A stretch of 64,000 nucleotides of DNA, from the NCBI RefSeq assembly GCF_016623465.1, contig NZ_JAEDAJ010000011.1, positions 27,650 to 91,649 on the forward strand. Direction: 5' to 3'. Origin of the DNA: Brachybacterium halotolerans. GTDB taxonomy: Bacteria; Actinomycetota; Actinomycetes; Actinomycetales; Dermabacteraceae. The notes below the pieces were generated by a model. That model was not told where the DNA came from. It saw only the letters and a program-made list of their open reading frames with translations, and made no database searches. Each line of letters opens with the position of its first letter. Position 1 is the first letter of the stretch. Positions 8,103 to 17,781 of this stretch are shown in pieces. Position numbers and translations under genes: made by a program.

Positions 8103-9266
8103 ATGACAGAGCGACGCATCGGCATCATCGTCAACGGCGCGAGCGGACGCATGGGCTACCGCCAGCACCTCGTGCGCTCCCTGCTGGCGATCCGCGAGCA
8201 GGGCGGCGTCGAGCTCGCCGACGGCACCCGACTCGTGCCCGACCTCCTCCTCGTCGGCCGCAACGAGGAGAAGCTGCGCGCGATCGCCGAGCGCCACGGC
8301 CTGACCGAGTGGACCACCGACCTCGACGCCGCGCTCGCCGATGACCGCTTCGAGATCTACTTCGACGCCCTGGTCACGAACCTGCGGGTCGCGAACATCC
8401 GCACGGCGATCGCCGCCGGCAAGGCGATCTATACGGAGAAGCCCACGGCCGAATCCCTCGACGACGCCCTGGCTCTCGCCCGGGAGGCGAAGGCCGCGGG
8501 TGTGGTCAGCGGCGTCGTCCACGACAAGCTCTACCTGCCCGGCCTGCTCAAGCTGCGCCGCCTCATCGAGGCGGGCTTCTTCGGACGCATCCTCTCGGTG
8601 CGCGGCGAGTTCGGCTACTGGGTGTTCGAGGGCGACGGGCAGAGCCCGCAGCGTCCCTCCTGGAACTACCGCGCCGAGGACGGCGGCGGCATCGTCGCGG
8701 ACATGTTCCCCCACTGGAACTACGTCATCGAGAACCTCTTCGGCCGCATCGAGGACGTGTATGCGCAGGTCGCGACGCACATCCCGGAGCGCTGGGACGA
8801 GAAGGGCGAGCGCTACGAGGCCACGGCCGACGACTCCGCCTACGGCGTCTTCCGCCTCGAGGGCGGGACGATCGTGCAGATGAACTCGAGCTGGGACGTG
8901 CGCGTGGACCGCGACGAGCTCGTGCAGTTCCAGGTCGACGGGACGCTCGGCAGCGCCGTCGTCGGCCTCTGGGGAGCGAAGATCCAGCCGCGCGCGGCGA
9001 CCCCGCGCCCCACCTGGAACCCCGACGTGCCCGACGCGCACGACTACCGCGCCGACTGGCACGAGATCCCCGACAACGCCGGGCCCGACGGCTTCGACAA
9101 CGGCTTCAAGGCGCAGTGGGAGGACTTCCTCGCCCACTGGGCCGAGGGTCGCGACTACCCCTACGACCTGCTCGCCGGCGCCCGCGGCGTGCGCCTGGCG
9201 GAGGCGGGCCTCGAGAGCTCCGCGCAGGGCCGGCGCATCGCCCTCGAGCCGCTCACGGAGGCGTGA
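8103..9266 (+). CDS. Gfo/Idh/MocA-family oxidoreductase
   Basis: A 387-residue NAD(P)-dependent sugar dehydrogenase-like protein. The nucleotide-binding turn is GASGRMG near the N-terminus, and IYTEKPTAESL carries the family's EKP with the catalytic Lys. The C-terminal half has the typical open-sheet domain (GGGIVADMFPHWNYVIENLFG). It would oxidise a carbohydrate, acid or polyol hydroxyl to a ketone or the reverse. The ATG follows AGGAGA. It is the first gene of a three-gene operon with a DUF993 protein (five-base gap) and a TIM-barrel isomerase. Confidence 0.92.
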   Translation: MTERRIGIIVNGASGRMGYRQHLVRSLLAIREQGGVELADGTRLVPDLLLVGRNEEKLRAIAERHGLTEWTTDLDAALADDRFEIYFDALVTNLRVANIRTAIAAGKAIYTEKPTAESLDDALALAREAKAAGVVSGVVHDKLYLPGLLKLRRLIEAGFFGRILSVRGEFGYWVFEGDGQSPQRPSWNYRAEDGGGIVADMFPHWNYVIENLFGRIEDVYAQVATHIPERWDEKGERYEATADDSAYGVFRLEGGTIVQMNSSWDVRVDRDELVQFQVDGTLGSAVVGLWGAKIQPRAATPRPTWNPDVPDAHDYRADWHEIPDNAGPDGFDNGFKAQWEDFLAHWAEGRDYPYDLLAGARGVRLAEAGLESSAQGRRIALEPLTEA

Positions 9267-9271
9267 GGACC

Positions 9272-10561
9272 ATGGTGGAGAAGAACCCGGAGCAGACCGC
9301 GCAGCGCCTCGCCCTGCTCGGCGAGGACGGCCGGCTCATGACGGTGCCGCTGCCCCCGTCGGCTGCTTTCACCCGTCCCGCCTCCCCGCTGCGCTCGCGC
9401 GTGGTCTACGCGGCCTCGCACGTGGTCCCGCTCGCTCACGCCGACAACACCCCGGGTGCCCCTGCGGTGATCGACTGGGAGGCGACCCTCGGCTTCCGCC
9501 GCACGATCTGGTCCTGGGGCCTCGGCGTCGCCGACGCCATGGACACCGCGCAGCGGAACATGGGGCTGGACCCCGCGGCGACCCGGGAGCTCATCACCCG
9601 CAGCGCCGAAGCCGCCCGCGAGGCGCTCTCCGACCCCGCGATCGCCCCGCTGTTCGGTCGGGACGCCCAGGTCGGCGACCTCGTCGTCGCCGGGGTCTCG
9701 ACCGACCACCGGGAGGAGGCGGAGCTCTCGCTCGACGAGATCGTGGACGCCTACCGCGAGCAGCTCGCGGCGACCGAGGAGTCCGGTGCCGGTGCCGTGC
9801 TGATGGCGAGCCGTCACCTGGCCCGCGCCGCGCGCTCGGCCGCCGATTTCGAGGAGGTCTACGCCCGCGTCCTCGAGCACGCCCGTCGTCCCGTGGTGCT
9901 GCACTGGCTCGGCACCGCTTTCGATCCGCAGCTCGAGGGGTACTTCGGATCGTCCGACACCGCCGAGGCCGCCGACACCCTGCTGCGCATCATCGCCGCC
10001 GACCCCACGCGGATCCGCGGCGTGAAGATGAGCCTGCTCGACGACGCCGCGGAGGTCGCCGTGCGCGACCGCCTGCCCGCGGGCGTCCTCATGCTCACCG
10101 GCGACGACTTCCACTTCTCCCACCTCATCGTGGGTGACCAGGACGAGGCCGGCTCGGAGGAGCGGAGCACCGCGGCCGACGGGGGCTTTTCCCACGCGCT
10201 GCTCGGCGCCTTCGCCGCGACCGCCCCGGCCGCGTCGGCCGCGATCCAGGCGCTGGACGCGGGCGATGGCGCCCGTGCCCGCGCGATCCTCGACGACGCC
10301 GAGCGTCTTGCCCGGCAGGTGTTCGCCGCCCCCACCTACCACTACAAGGCGGGCGTCGCGTTCCTGTCCTGGCTCAACGGGCACCAGCGCGCCTTCCAGA
10401 TGGTCGGCGGACTGCACAGCGCGCGCAGCCTCCCGCACCTCTCGCGCATCGTCGAGCTCGCCGCGGCCACCGGGAACCTCGAGGACCCGGCCCTGGGCGC
10501 AGAGCGCTGGCACGCGATGCTCCGCCTGCACGGCTTCGACCCCCAGGAGGTCCTCGCATGA
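9272..10561 (+). CDS. DUF993 family protein (aldolase-like, function unknown)
   Basis: A 429-residue protein that I recognise as DUF993, a family placed near the dihydrodipicolinate synthase-type TIM barrels. Segments such as PVVLHWLGTAFDPQLEGYFG, IRGVKMSLLD and VLMLTGDDFHFSHLI alternate strands and helices as in a barrel, and VKMS could present a Schiff-base Lys as aldolases do. No reaction is established to my knowledge. It sits between a dehydrogenase and a sugar isomerase-like protein, and its stop overlaps the next start (ATGA), so translation is probably coupled. A retro-aldol step in a carbohydrate pathway is inference. Confidence 0.85.
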   Translation: MVEKNPEQTAQRLALLGEDGRLMTVPLPPSAAFTRPASPLRSRVVYAASHVVPLAHADNTPGAPAVIDWEATLGFRRTIWSWGLGVADAMDTAQRNMGLDPAATRELITRSAEAAREALSDPAIAPLFGRDAQVGDLVVAGVSTDHREEAELSLDEIVDAYREQLAATEESGAGAVLMASRHLARAARSAADFEEVYARVLEHARRPVVLHWLGTAFDPQLEGYFGSSDTAEAADTLLRIIAADPTRIRGVKMSLLDDAAEVAVRDRLPAGVLMLTGDDFHFSHLIVGDQDEAGSEERSTAADGGFSHALLGAFAATAPAASAAIQALDAGDGARARAILDDAERLARQVFAAPTYHYKAGVAFLSWLNGHQRAFQMVGGLHSARSLPHLSRIVELAAATGNLEDPALGAERWHAMLRLHGFDPQEVLA

Positions 10562-11430
10562 GCGTCCCTCGCCCCGCGCCCGCAGCGCGCCCCGCACCCG
10601 TCCCGCGTCTCTCCCTGAACCGCTGGAGCGTGCGCACCACCCCCATCGACGAGGTGCTCGCGGCATGCGTCGACGGCGGCGTCGGAGGGATCGGCCTGTG
10701 GCGCCAGGACGTCGAGACCACGGGGCTGACCGAGCTGCGGCGTCGGGTCGACGACGCCGGACTGCAGGTCACGAGCCTGTGCCGCGGCGGATTCTTCACG
10801 GCCGCCGACCCTGCCGACCGTCGCGCGGCGCTCGCGGACAACCGCCGCGCGATCGACGAGGCGGTGGGGCTCGGCACCGACGTGCTCGTGCTGGTCGTCG
10901 GCGGCCTGAGCCATGAGGACAAGGACCTCGCGGCCGCCCGGGAGCGGGTCGCGGAGAACATCGCACAGCTCGCCCCGCACGCCGAGCAGGCCGGGGTGCG
11001 CCTCGCGATCGAGCCCATGCACCCGATCTTCGCGGCCGACCGCGGCGTCGTCTCCACCACCGCCCAGGCCCTCGACATCGCAGAGCGTGTGGGCAGCGAC
11101 GCCGTCGGCGCCATCGTGGACACCTACCACGTGTGGTGGGACCCGGACCTGGCCGCATCGATCGCCCGCGCGGGCGCGAGCGGACGCCTGCTGGGCTACC
11201 AGGTGTGCGACTGGATCCTGCCGCTGGCCGCCGAGACCCTGAACTCCCGCGGGTACATGGGCGACGGCTTCATCGACTTCCCCGCGATCACCCGCATGAT
11301 CGCGGAGACCGGCTACAGCGGGCCGATCGAGGTCGAGATCTTCCACGAGGACGTCTGGGTGACGCCCGTCGCCGATGCCGTGCGCACCATCCGCGAGCGC
11401 TTCGAGCAGCTGGTCCTGCCCAGCGCCTGA
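10558..11430 (+). CDS. Sugar phosphate isomerase/epimerase-like TIM-barrel protein
   Basis: A 290-residue xylose-isomerase-like TIM barrel (AP endonuclease 2 superfamily). Metal-site motifs are visible: LAIEPMHP with a Glu ligand, VDTYHVWWDPD with Asp and His, and IEVEIFHED near the C-terminus. Members act as ketose epimerases, inosose isomerases or dehydratases. Its coupling to the DUF993 gene by ATGA overlap and to a Gfo/Idh/MocA dehydrogenase resembles inositol- or keto-sugar-type pathways, but the substrate is not shown by sequence alone. Confidence 0.9.
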   Translation: MSVPRPAPAARPAPVPRLSLNRWSVRTTPIDEVLAACVDGGVGGIGLWRQDVETTGLTELRRRVDDAGLQVTSLCRGGFFTAADPADRRAALADNRRAIDEAVGLGTDVLVLVVGGLSHEDKDLAAARERVAENIAQLAPHAEQAGVRLAIEPMHPIFAADRGVVSTTAQALDIAERVGSDAVGAIVDTYHVWWDPDLAASIARAGASGRLLGYQVCDWILPLAAETLNSRGYMGDGFIDFPAITRMIAETGYSGPIEVEIFHEDVWVTPVADAVRTIRERFEQLVLPSA

Positions 11431-11531
11431 CGGGGGTGCGTGAGGCGACTGCCCGACGCGGGTGACCGGCCCGGGCCGGCTGATGCGAGTGCCTGACGCG
11501 GGAGTCCGACCCGGCTGACCGGCCGGGGTCA
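11425..11531. repeat. Degenerate junction repeats between convergent genes
   Basis: GCCTGACG-like blocks recur at 11425, 11451 and 11491, with CCGGCTGAC-like blocks at 11476 and 11512. The stretch joins the stop of the isomerase gene to the stop of the M48 gene on the other strand, and both stops lie in repeat copies. This resembles the junction repeats at 728 and 63100. Confidence 0.5.
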
Positions 11532-13415
11532 GGCACCGCCGACGGGGGTGCGCCCGCGTCCGGTGGTCAGCCTGCCGGGGCACACGTGCTGCAGCGCCTC
11601 GCCGATGTCGCCGAGCGTGGCGGAGTACTGGGCGGGCTTGACCTTCAGCTCCTTGTCGCGCCCGGAGACGCGGATCCGCACGCCGCCGCCGCGCACGTTG
11701 ACCTCCTCGATGCTCTCGGCCGGGATCCAGATCGACCCCTTCTCCGCGCGCAGGGCCTGCAGGCCCTTCTGCTCGAGGCGGCGGGTGAGGCGCTCGGCCT
11801 GGCGGTCCTCGCGGCTGCCGCCCGCGAGCATCGCGAAGCCGTTGATGCGGCTGCGCACGATGAGCAGGCCCTGGGGGAGGACCCACAGGTCGCGCGGCAT
11901 CATGCCCGTGCCGGAGCCGTTGGTGAGAGCGGCCAGCAGGGTGTCCTCGGGGATCGCCTCCGCGTCGGCCGGTGTCGGCGCCTCGTACGGGGTGTCGAGG
12001 TCGGCGCCGCGGCGCTCGAGCTCGGCGAGGACGCGGCGCGTGGCCTCGGGTCCGCCGTCGCCGATGAGCTGGGGGACGTCGACGACCCCGCTCCGGTCCG
12101 TGAAGGTCGCCTCGGATCGGAAGTCGACCTGCATGTGCAGGGCGCCGGCGGCGAGCATCCGGTCGCGGAGGATCGTGGAGCACACCATCTGCTGGATCTG
12201 CTCGGGTCGGATGGTCTCGGGGTCGAACGTGCGCTGCTGGGGCACGGCGAGCATGCGTGCGCCGACGGGCACCTGGATCTGCGTCTCGAGGATCGCCCGT
12301 GGAGTCGGGGCGGGGACGACGCCCGCCGCGACCAGGTCATGGGCGAGCTCGGACGCGGCCCGGTGATCGCTGGCCGCCTGCGTGTGCTGGAACATCCGGT
12401 CCCAGGACCAGAGCTCCCGACCGGGGTCGGAGAGCACGGTCCGCTCGATCGGGTCGATGTCCCGGGGCAGCAGGCTGAGGGCGGGTGCGTCCCCATGCTG
12501 CGCCGGGGGCGACGGGTGCGTGCGTGCGCGCTGGATCCGCTCGCGCAGCAGCGGGTGGCTGTCCTGCCAGCTCGGCTTCTGCTCGGCGATGACCTGGCGC
12601 GCGATGGGCTCGATCGTCGAGCGCTCCTCGACGAGCATCTGCTGCAGTCCCTCGACCAGCGGTGCGCGAGCCCCGGTGACGGCGAAGGACGGGCTGACGA
12701 AGTTCTTCCAGTAAGAGCCCCAGGCGAGTTCGGTCTCGACGAGGCGCTCGAAGGCGGAGGCCATGGCGTCGGACCCGGCCAGCCGCAGCGAGAAGCCGTC
12801 GGCCGCCCGCTCCATCTCCCTCGAGCTCAGCCGCGCCGCCCAGATGTACAGGCGCGCGTAACCGCGGAACAGCAGCCCCCACAGGCCCGAGGAGTTGCGC
12901 GCGATGGTGATCAGGGCATCCTGGGCACGCAGCAGGAAGGAACCCAGCGCATACCGGCCGCCCGCGTAGTGCCCCAGCTCGTGCGCGAGGATCGAGCGGA
13001 GCTGGCCCACGCTCATCGCACCCAGGACGGGCAGCCCGATCACCATGATCCGCTCGCCGCCGATCCGGGTCACCGCAGCGTTGGCCTCGGGGAGCACGTG
13101 GATCCTGTCGACGGTGGGGGTGCCGACGGCGGCGGCGAGCTCGTCGACCTGCGCCCACAGGGCAGGGGCCTGCGCGCGATCCAGGGAAGGGCCCTCGATG
13201 CTCGGCTTCGGGCGGGTCACCAGCTCCTTGATCGCATACCCGATGCCCCCGAGGAGGCCGAGCAGGACGATCACGGCGAAGATGATCGCGCGGCCGGAAT
13301 GGAGCTCGACGATCGTGAGGACGAGAAGTGCCACCACGCTCACCACCAGCGCGATCACGAGGACCGGATAGAGGATCAGCATGAGCAGCGCGGGGAGTGC
13401 GCGGAGATAGGACAT
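11529..13415 (-). CDS. M48-family membrane metallopeptidase
   Basis: A 628-residue membrane protein. Two hydrophobic segments lie at about residues 8-36 and 43-61. The zinc site follows with AHELGH (residues 144-149) and a downstream SSREMERAADG in which Glu202 is the likely third ligand. This is the HtpX/Ste24-like M48 arrangement; the protease domain ends near residue 300. The remaining 300 residues form an unrecognised, probably cytosolic, extension rich in mixed strands and helices. It may process membrane proteins under stress. The neighbours give no clear context. Confidence 0.88.
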   Translation of the reverse strand: MSYLRALPALLMLILYPVLVIALVVSVVALLVLTIVELHSGRAIIFAVIVLLGLLGGIGYAIKELVTRPKPSIEGPSLDRAQAPALWAQVDELAAAVGTPTVDRIHVLPEANAAVTRIGGERIMVIGLPVLGAMSVGQLRSILAHELGHYAGGRYALGSFLLRAQDALITIARNSSGLWGLLFRGYARLYIWAARLSSREMERAADGFSLRLAGSDAMASAFERLVETELAWGSYWKNFVSPSFAVTGARAPLVEGLQQMLVEERSTIEPIARQVIAEQKPSWQDSHPLLRERIQRARTHPSPPAQHGDAPALSLLPRDIDPIERTVLSDPGRELWSWDRMFQHTQAASDHRAASELAHDLVAAGVVPAPTPRAILETQIQVPVGARMLAVPQQRTFDPETIRPEQIQQMVCSTILRDRMLAAGALHMQVDFRSEATFTDRSGVVDVPQLIGDGGPEATRRVLAELERRGADLDTPYEAPTPADAEAIPEDTLLAALTNGSGTGMMPRDLWVLPQGLLIVRSRINGFAMLAGGSREDRQAERLTRRLEQKGLQALRAEKGSIWIPAESIEEVNVRGGGVRIRVSGRDKELKVKPAQYSATLGDIGEALQHVCPGRLTTGRGRTPVGGA

Positions 13416-13529
13416 GGGTGCGGGGCCTCCTGAGGTGCGGAGTCAGGGTAGGCCCGCAGGGGCGGGCGCGGGACGCCTTTCCGGATTCCGTGCGTCGTGC
13501 ACGCCCGCGCGGAGGCCATCCGCCGCGAC

Positions 13530-14582
13530 CTAGCGCGACGTGGTCGCCGTGCTCTCCCGCAGCGCGATCTCCCCGGGCGCCGTCCAGGCGGCCTGCTCCG
13601 CCTCCGGGGCCTCGCCGGCCTCCCCGAGCACCCAGCCCACGGCGGTGTCGGCGATCTGCTCGAGGGGGAGGGCCAGGGTGCTCAGGGTGGGGCTCGCGTC
13701 GAGGCCGGCGGGGACCCCGCCGAACCCGGCGACGGCCACGTCCTGCGGGACCCGCAGTCCCTGGCGGCGCAGCTCGCCGATGGCCCCGAGCGCCATGACG
13801 TCGGCCGGGGCGAACACGCACAGCGGAGCCGCTGAGTCCCTGGCCGGACCCTTCTGCAGGTGCTCGGCGACGCGCCGGGCGAGCTCGTGCCCGCCCTGGC
13901 GGTCGAGGGTCGCCTCGACGCTCAGCTCCGCTTCGAGGCCCGCCTCCGCGAGGCCTGCGAGGAAGCCGCCGGTCCGGTGCGCGGCCGCGGGCACGGGGCC
14001 GTGCGCGCCGACGACGGCGAAGCGACGATGTCCCTCCACGACCAGCGCGGTCGCGAGCGCCCGGGCGCCGTCGGCGTCCCCGACGTCGATCGTCCGGCCC
14101 ACGCCCGGTGACTGGCCGATCCCGACCACCAGTCCGCCGTTGCGGGCGAATCCCTCGAGCATCGCCGTCAGGGTCTCGTCGGAGCTGGCGCCGTACGAGG
14201 AGGAGCCGACGATCACCAGGGCGTCCACGCGCTGGGCGATCAGCGCCCGGATCGCGCGCGACTCGGTCTCCGCGTCGCGGTCGGTCTGGGTGAGCAGCAC
14301 CTGCGTGCCCGAGGCGAAGACCCGCATCTGGATCTGCCGGGCGATCTCCCCGAAGTACGGGTCGGAGATGTCGTGGACGACGAGGCCGATGAGCCCGGAG
14401 CGGGAGCGGGCGAGCGCCTGGGCCTGCGCGTTCGTCACGTACCCGAGCTTCGCCGCCGAACGCTGCACGCGCTCGGCGACGTCCTTGCCGGGCACCCTGT
14501 CCGAGCCGGAGCGGCCCGGCGAGGCGGTGGCGAGCGAGACGCCGGCGTCTCGCGCGACGTCGGTGAGCCGGACGGCGGGCAT
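13530..14582 (-). CDS. LacI-family transcriptional regulator with atypical recognition helix
   Basis: A 350-residue LacI/GalR regulator. It opens with RLTDVARDAGVSLATAS as usual, but the next residues are PGRSGSDRVPG, where nearly all relatives have a helix such as RALSG. The Pro-Gly would break the second DNA-contacting helix. The hinge region (AQAQALARSRSGLIGLVV) and the effector domain (ISDPYFGEIARQI, VAVAGFGGVPAG near the C-terminus) look intact. A pair of compensating one-base errors or mutations near 14500-14516 would explain the three changed residues. Its operator and ligand are unknown. Confidence 0.85.
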   Translation of the reverse strand: MPAVRLTDVARDAGVSLATASPGRSGSDRVPGKDVAERVQRSAAKLGYVTNAQAQALARSRSGLIGLVVHDISDPYFGEIARQIQMRVFASGTQVLLTQTDRDAETESRAIRALIAQRVDALVIVGSSSYGASSDETLTAMLEGFARNGGLVVGIGQSPGVGRTIDVGDADGARALATALVVEGHRRFAVVGAHGPVPAAAHRTGGFLAGLAEAGLEAELSVEATLDRQGGHELARRVAEHLQKGPARDSAAPLCVFAPADVMALGAIGELRRQGLRVPQDVAVAGFGGVPAGLDASPTLSTLALPLEQIADTAVGWVLGEAGEAPEAEQAAWTAPGEIALRESTATTSR

Positions 14583-14720
14583 GCGGTCTCCTGCGGGTCG
14601 GGTGCGGGGCCGCCGCGGGACGGCGGCCCAAGACGGGGGCGCCGCCGCACGGATGGTTGCTGGGAAGGATACGTGCGCGAGCTGCCGCGCAGGTCCTGAG
14701 CCCGCCGGGTCCCCGCGGCC

Positions 14721-14736
14721 CGTCGGTTCACCGACG
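14721..14736. terminator. Short hairpin downstream of the alditol oxidase gene
   Basis: CGTCGGT and ACCGACG form a 7-bp stem with a two-base loop about 30 bases past the alditol oxidase stop. There is no T-tract. A terminator role is plausible but weak. Confidence 0.35.
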
Positions 14737-14767
14737 CGTCGGGCAGCTCACCGGCCTGCCCGCGCGC

Positions 14768-16078
14768 TCACGCCCCCAGCAGCCCGTCCACGTACTCGTT
14801 CCGGAACACCCGCCGCGGGTCCAGTCGATCCCGCAGTGCCTGGAAGTCCGCGAGCCGCGGGTACTGGGCGCGCACGGCGTCCGCGTCGAGCGTGAACACC
14901 TTCCCCCAGTGGGGGCGCGGCGAGAACGGTGCGAGGGCGGCCTCGACCTCGGGCAGCACCGCACGGACCTCGTCGGGCCTGCTCTGCCAGGTGAAGTGGA
15001 TGCATGCGCTCGCGCGCCCGTGGGCGGGGCTCAGCCAGAGGCCGTCGGCCGCGGTGGAGCGGATCTCCGAGACGATCAGCAGCGGGCGGATCCGCTCGAC
15101 CGTCTCGCTCACGGCGGCGACGGCCTCGCCCACGTGCTCGCGCGGCACGAAGTACTCGGACTGGATCTCCGCGCCGCTGCTGGGCGTGAACTCCATCCGG
15201 AAGTGGGGGAGGACCTCGAACGCCGGGCCGGGCTCCCCGCTCTGGTCGGTGCAGAACGTGGGCGGCATGTCCGGGGCCGGGTGGACGGGCCCCGGGGCTC
15301 GCCGCGCGCCGTGCCAGGCATCCGGCATCGGGTCCGGGGTGCCGTCTGCCTCCTGCTTCACCCACACCTGCGCGGCCGTCCCGTCCCAGTGGTGGAACAT
15401 GCTCACGCTGTACGCGCTCGCGAGCACGGCGCCCAGGCCCTCGTCGCTCATCTGCTCGGGCGGCAGGTCCAGGTAGACGGCCTGGCGCATCCGGAAGGCG
15501 GGCACCAGGTCGAGCTCGAGGCGGGTGACGATCCCCAGGGCGCCCAGGGCGAGCACCATCCCGTCGAACACCTCCGCGTCGGCCTCGCGGGAGAAGCCGA
15601 CGAGGTCGCCGTCCGCGGTGACCAGCTCGATCGCCCGCACCGAGGAGGCGAGGGAGCGCTGGCGGTCACCGGAGCCGTGGGTGCCGGTCGCGCTCGCACC
15701 GCCCACCGAGATGTGCGGCAGGGAGCCCATGCTGGGCAGCGCGAGGCCCTGCTCCCAGAGGGCGAGCACGAGCTCCCCGTAGCGGACCCCTGCGCCGACG
15801 CGCACGGTGCGGTGCTCCGTGTCGATGTCGATGCCGCCGGGCATCGCCTCGAGCGTCACCAGATCCGCGTCGGACGCCGCGACCTGCGAGAACGAGTGCC
15901 GGGTGCCGAGCGCCCGCGTCCGGTCGGAGCGGCCGACGAGGGCGCGCAGCGCGTCGAGGGACGTCGGCCGGTGCAGCGGGCCCGGCCCGTAGTCGACCGT
16001 CCCCGACCAGCTGAGGCCCGGGCGGGAGCCATTCGCCGCTTCACCGGTGGATCCACGCATCCGGGAGCTCGCCCCCAT
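14768..16078 (-). CDS. Alditol (xylitol/sorbitol) oxidase-like flavoprotein
   Basis: A 436-residue FAD-linked oxidoreductase that closely follows Streptomyces AldO: RPTSLDALRALV, then LGTRHSF in which His61 matches the His that holds FAD covalently, then LPHISVGGASATGTHGSG, then FRMEFTPSSGAEIQSEY, then RPHWGKVFTLDAD near the end. AldO oxidises the terminal carbon of alditols to the aldose and forms hydrogen peroxide. The gene starts four bases after the araA stop and is probably cotranscribed with it, so arabitol or xylitol is a reasonable substrate guess. ATG 16060 is an alternative start. Confidence 0.92.
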   Translation of the reverse strand: MGASSRMRGSTGEAANGSRPGLSWSGTVDYGPGPLHRPTSLDALRALVGRSDRTRALGTRHSFSQVAASDADLVTLEAMPGGIDIDTEHRTVRVGAGVRYGELVLALWEQGLALPSMGSLPHISVGGASATGTHGSGDRQRSLASSVRAIELVTADGDLVGFSREADAEVFDGMVLALGALGIVTRLELDLVPAFRMRQAVYLDLPPEQMSDEGLGAVLASAYSVSMFHHWDGTAAQVWVKQEADGTPDPMPDAWHGARRAPGPVHPAPDMPPTFCTDQSGEPGPAFEVLPHFRMEFTPSSGAEIQSEYFVPREHVGEAVAAVSETVERIRPLLIVSEIRSTAADGLWLSPAHGRASACIHFTWQSRPDEVRAVLPEVEAALAPFSPRPHWGKVFTLDADAVRAQYPRLADFQALRDRLDPRRVFRNEYVDGLLGA

Positions 16079-16081
16079 GCC

Positions 16082-17590
16082 TCAGAACCCCTGCGCGAGG
16101 CGGTGGAAGACCTGGTTCACGCGCAGCTCCTGCGCGAAGGAGCGCACGGTGGTCGACTCGTCGATGACGGCGAGCTCGAGCCCGGAGATCTCCGCGAGGT
16201 CCTCCCAGATCTCGAGGTCGGTCGCCGTGGTCATCACCGTGTGGTGGGCGGCGCCGGCGGTCAGCCAGCACTCGGCCGACGTCGCGAGGCTCGGCGCGGG
16301 CTCCCACACCGCGCAGGCCACGGGCAGGTTCGGCAGGGGCTCGTCGGGCTCGACGATCTGCACCGTGTTGGCGACCAGGCGGAAGCGCTCGCGCATGTCG
16401 CTCATGGCGATCACGAGGCCGGGGCCGGGGTCGGCCGTGAAGGTCAGGCGCACCGGGTCCTCGCGGTCGCCGATGCCCAGCGGGTGGATCTCGAGGCGGG
16501 GCCGTGCGGTGGTCAGCGACGGGGAGACCTCGAGCATGTGGGCGCCGAGGATCTTCTGCTCGCCGGGCGTGAGCTCGTAGGCGTAGTCCTCCATGAGCGA
16601 GGCGCCGCCGGGGAGGCCGAAGCCCATGACGTTCGCGACGCGCACCAGGATCGCGGTCTTCCAGTCGCCCTCGGCGCCGAAGCCGAAGCCATCGGCCATG
16701 AGGCGCTGCACGGGCAGGCCGGGCAGCTGACGCAGCCCGCCGAGGTCCTCGAAGTTGGTGGTGAAGGCGCCGAAGCCGCCCTCCTCGAGGAAGGAGCGCA
16801 GTCCCAGCTCGAGCCGCGCGCCGTAGCGCAGGGACTCGCGGCGCCCGCCGCCCTGCTGCAGCTCGGGGACGACGTCGTACTCGGCGTCGTAGACCGCGAC
16901 GAGCTCGTCGATCGCGGACTCCTCGATGCCGTCGACGACCTCGACGAGGTCGTTCACGCCCCACGTGTTCACCGAGACGCCCAGGCGCAGCTCGGCCTCG
17001 GTCTTGTCGCCCTCGGTGACGGCGACGTCGCGCATGTTGTCGCCGAAGCGGGCGAGGCGCAGCGAGTGCAGCTCCGCCCAGCCCGTCGCCGCGCGCGCCC
17101 AGCGGCCGATGCGCTGCTGGACGTCCGCATGCGAGGCGTGGCCGACGACGGTCTTGCGCTCGACGCCGAGCCGCGAGGCGATGTACCCGAACTCGCGGTC
17201 GCCGTGGGCGGCCTGGTTGAGGTTCATGAAGTCCATGTCGATGCTCGACCAGGGCAGCTTCTCGTTCGCCTGCGTGTGCAGATGCAGCAGCGGGGTCTGC
17301 AGGGCGTCGAGACCCAGGATCCACATCTTCGCGGGGGAGAAGGTGTGCATCCAGGCGATGACGCCCACGCACGCCGGGTCGGAGTTCGCTGCGAGAGCGG
17401 TCTCGCGGATCGCGTCGCGGCTGGTGAGCACGGGCTTCCAGACGATCTTCACGGGCACGTCGCTCGCGGCGTCGAGGGTCTCGGCGATGACGCGGGACTG
17501 CTCGGCGACCTGGTCGAGGGTCTCCGGGCCGTACAGGCCCTGGCTGCCGGTGAGGAACCAGATCTCGCGTGCTGCGAAGGGGTTGTCCAC
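16082..17590 (-). CDS. araA: L-arabinose isomerase
   Basis: A 502-residue L-arabinose isomerase, which interconverts L-arabinose and L-ribulose. The sequence matches AraA from the start ([18 protein letters not shown]) through [18 protein letters not shown], the metal-site region [20 protein letters not shown] and [15 protein letters not shown]. It begins at GTG with AGGAGA upstream. An AraR-type operator lies 69 bases upstream. Alditol oxidase follows directly; araB and araD lie elsewhere in the block as separate units. Confidence 0.98.
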   Translation of the reverse strand: MDNPFAAREIWFLTGSQGLYGPETLDQVAEQSRVIAETLDAASDVPVKIVWKPVLTSRDAIRETALAANSDPACVGVIAWMHTFSPAKMWILGLDALQTPLLHLHTQANEKLPWSSIDMDFMNLNQAAHGDREFGYIASRLGVERKTVVGHASHADVQQRIGRWARAATGWAELHSLRLARFGDNMRDVAVTEGDKTEAELRLGVSVNTWGVNDLVEVVDGIEESAIDELVAVYDAEYDVVPELQQGGGRRESLRYGARLELGLRSFLEEGGFGAFTTNFEDLGGLRQLPGLPVQRLMADGFGFGAEGDWKTAILVRVANVMGFGLPGGASLMEDYAYELTPGEQKILGAHMLEVSPSLTTARPRLEIHPLGIGDREDPVRLTFTADPGPGLVIAMSDMRERFRLVANTVQIVEPDEPLPNLPVACAVWEPAPSLATSAECWLTAGAAHHTVMTTATDLEIWEDLAEISGLELAVIDESTTVRSFAQELRVNQVFHRLAQGF

Positions 17591-17658
17591 GGGGTCTCCT
17601 GTCAGCGGGATGTGCTCGAGCGCCCCGGCGTCACGGCGGCGTTCTCCGGAGAGTCAAG

Positions 17659-17672
17659 TGTGAACGTTGACA
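17659..17672. promoter_or_regulatory. AraR-type operator before araA
   Basis: TGTGAACGTTGACA matches the sites before araD, araB and the ABC importer. Its AACGTT core is palindromic, as expected for a LacI-type regulator. Confidence 0.7.
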
Positions 17673-17781
17673 TCGTGGGAGTCAATCACTCCTCGAGCAG
17701 CGGTACGGCCGGGTCCCGGCGCCGGGACGCGGCGCCGCCGGGTATCGGGCATGGGGGCGGGGATGAGCACACAGCACGGGA

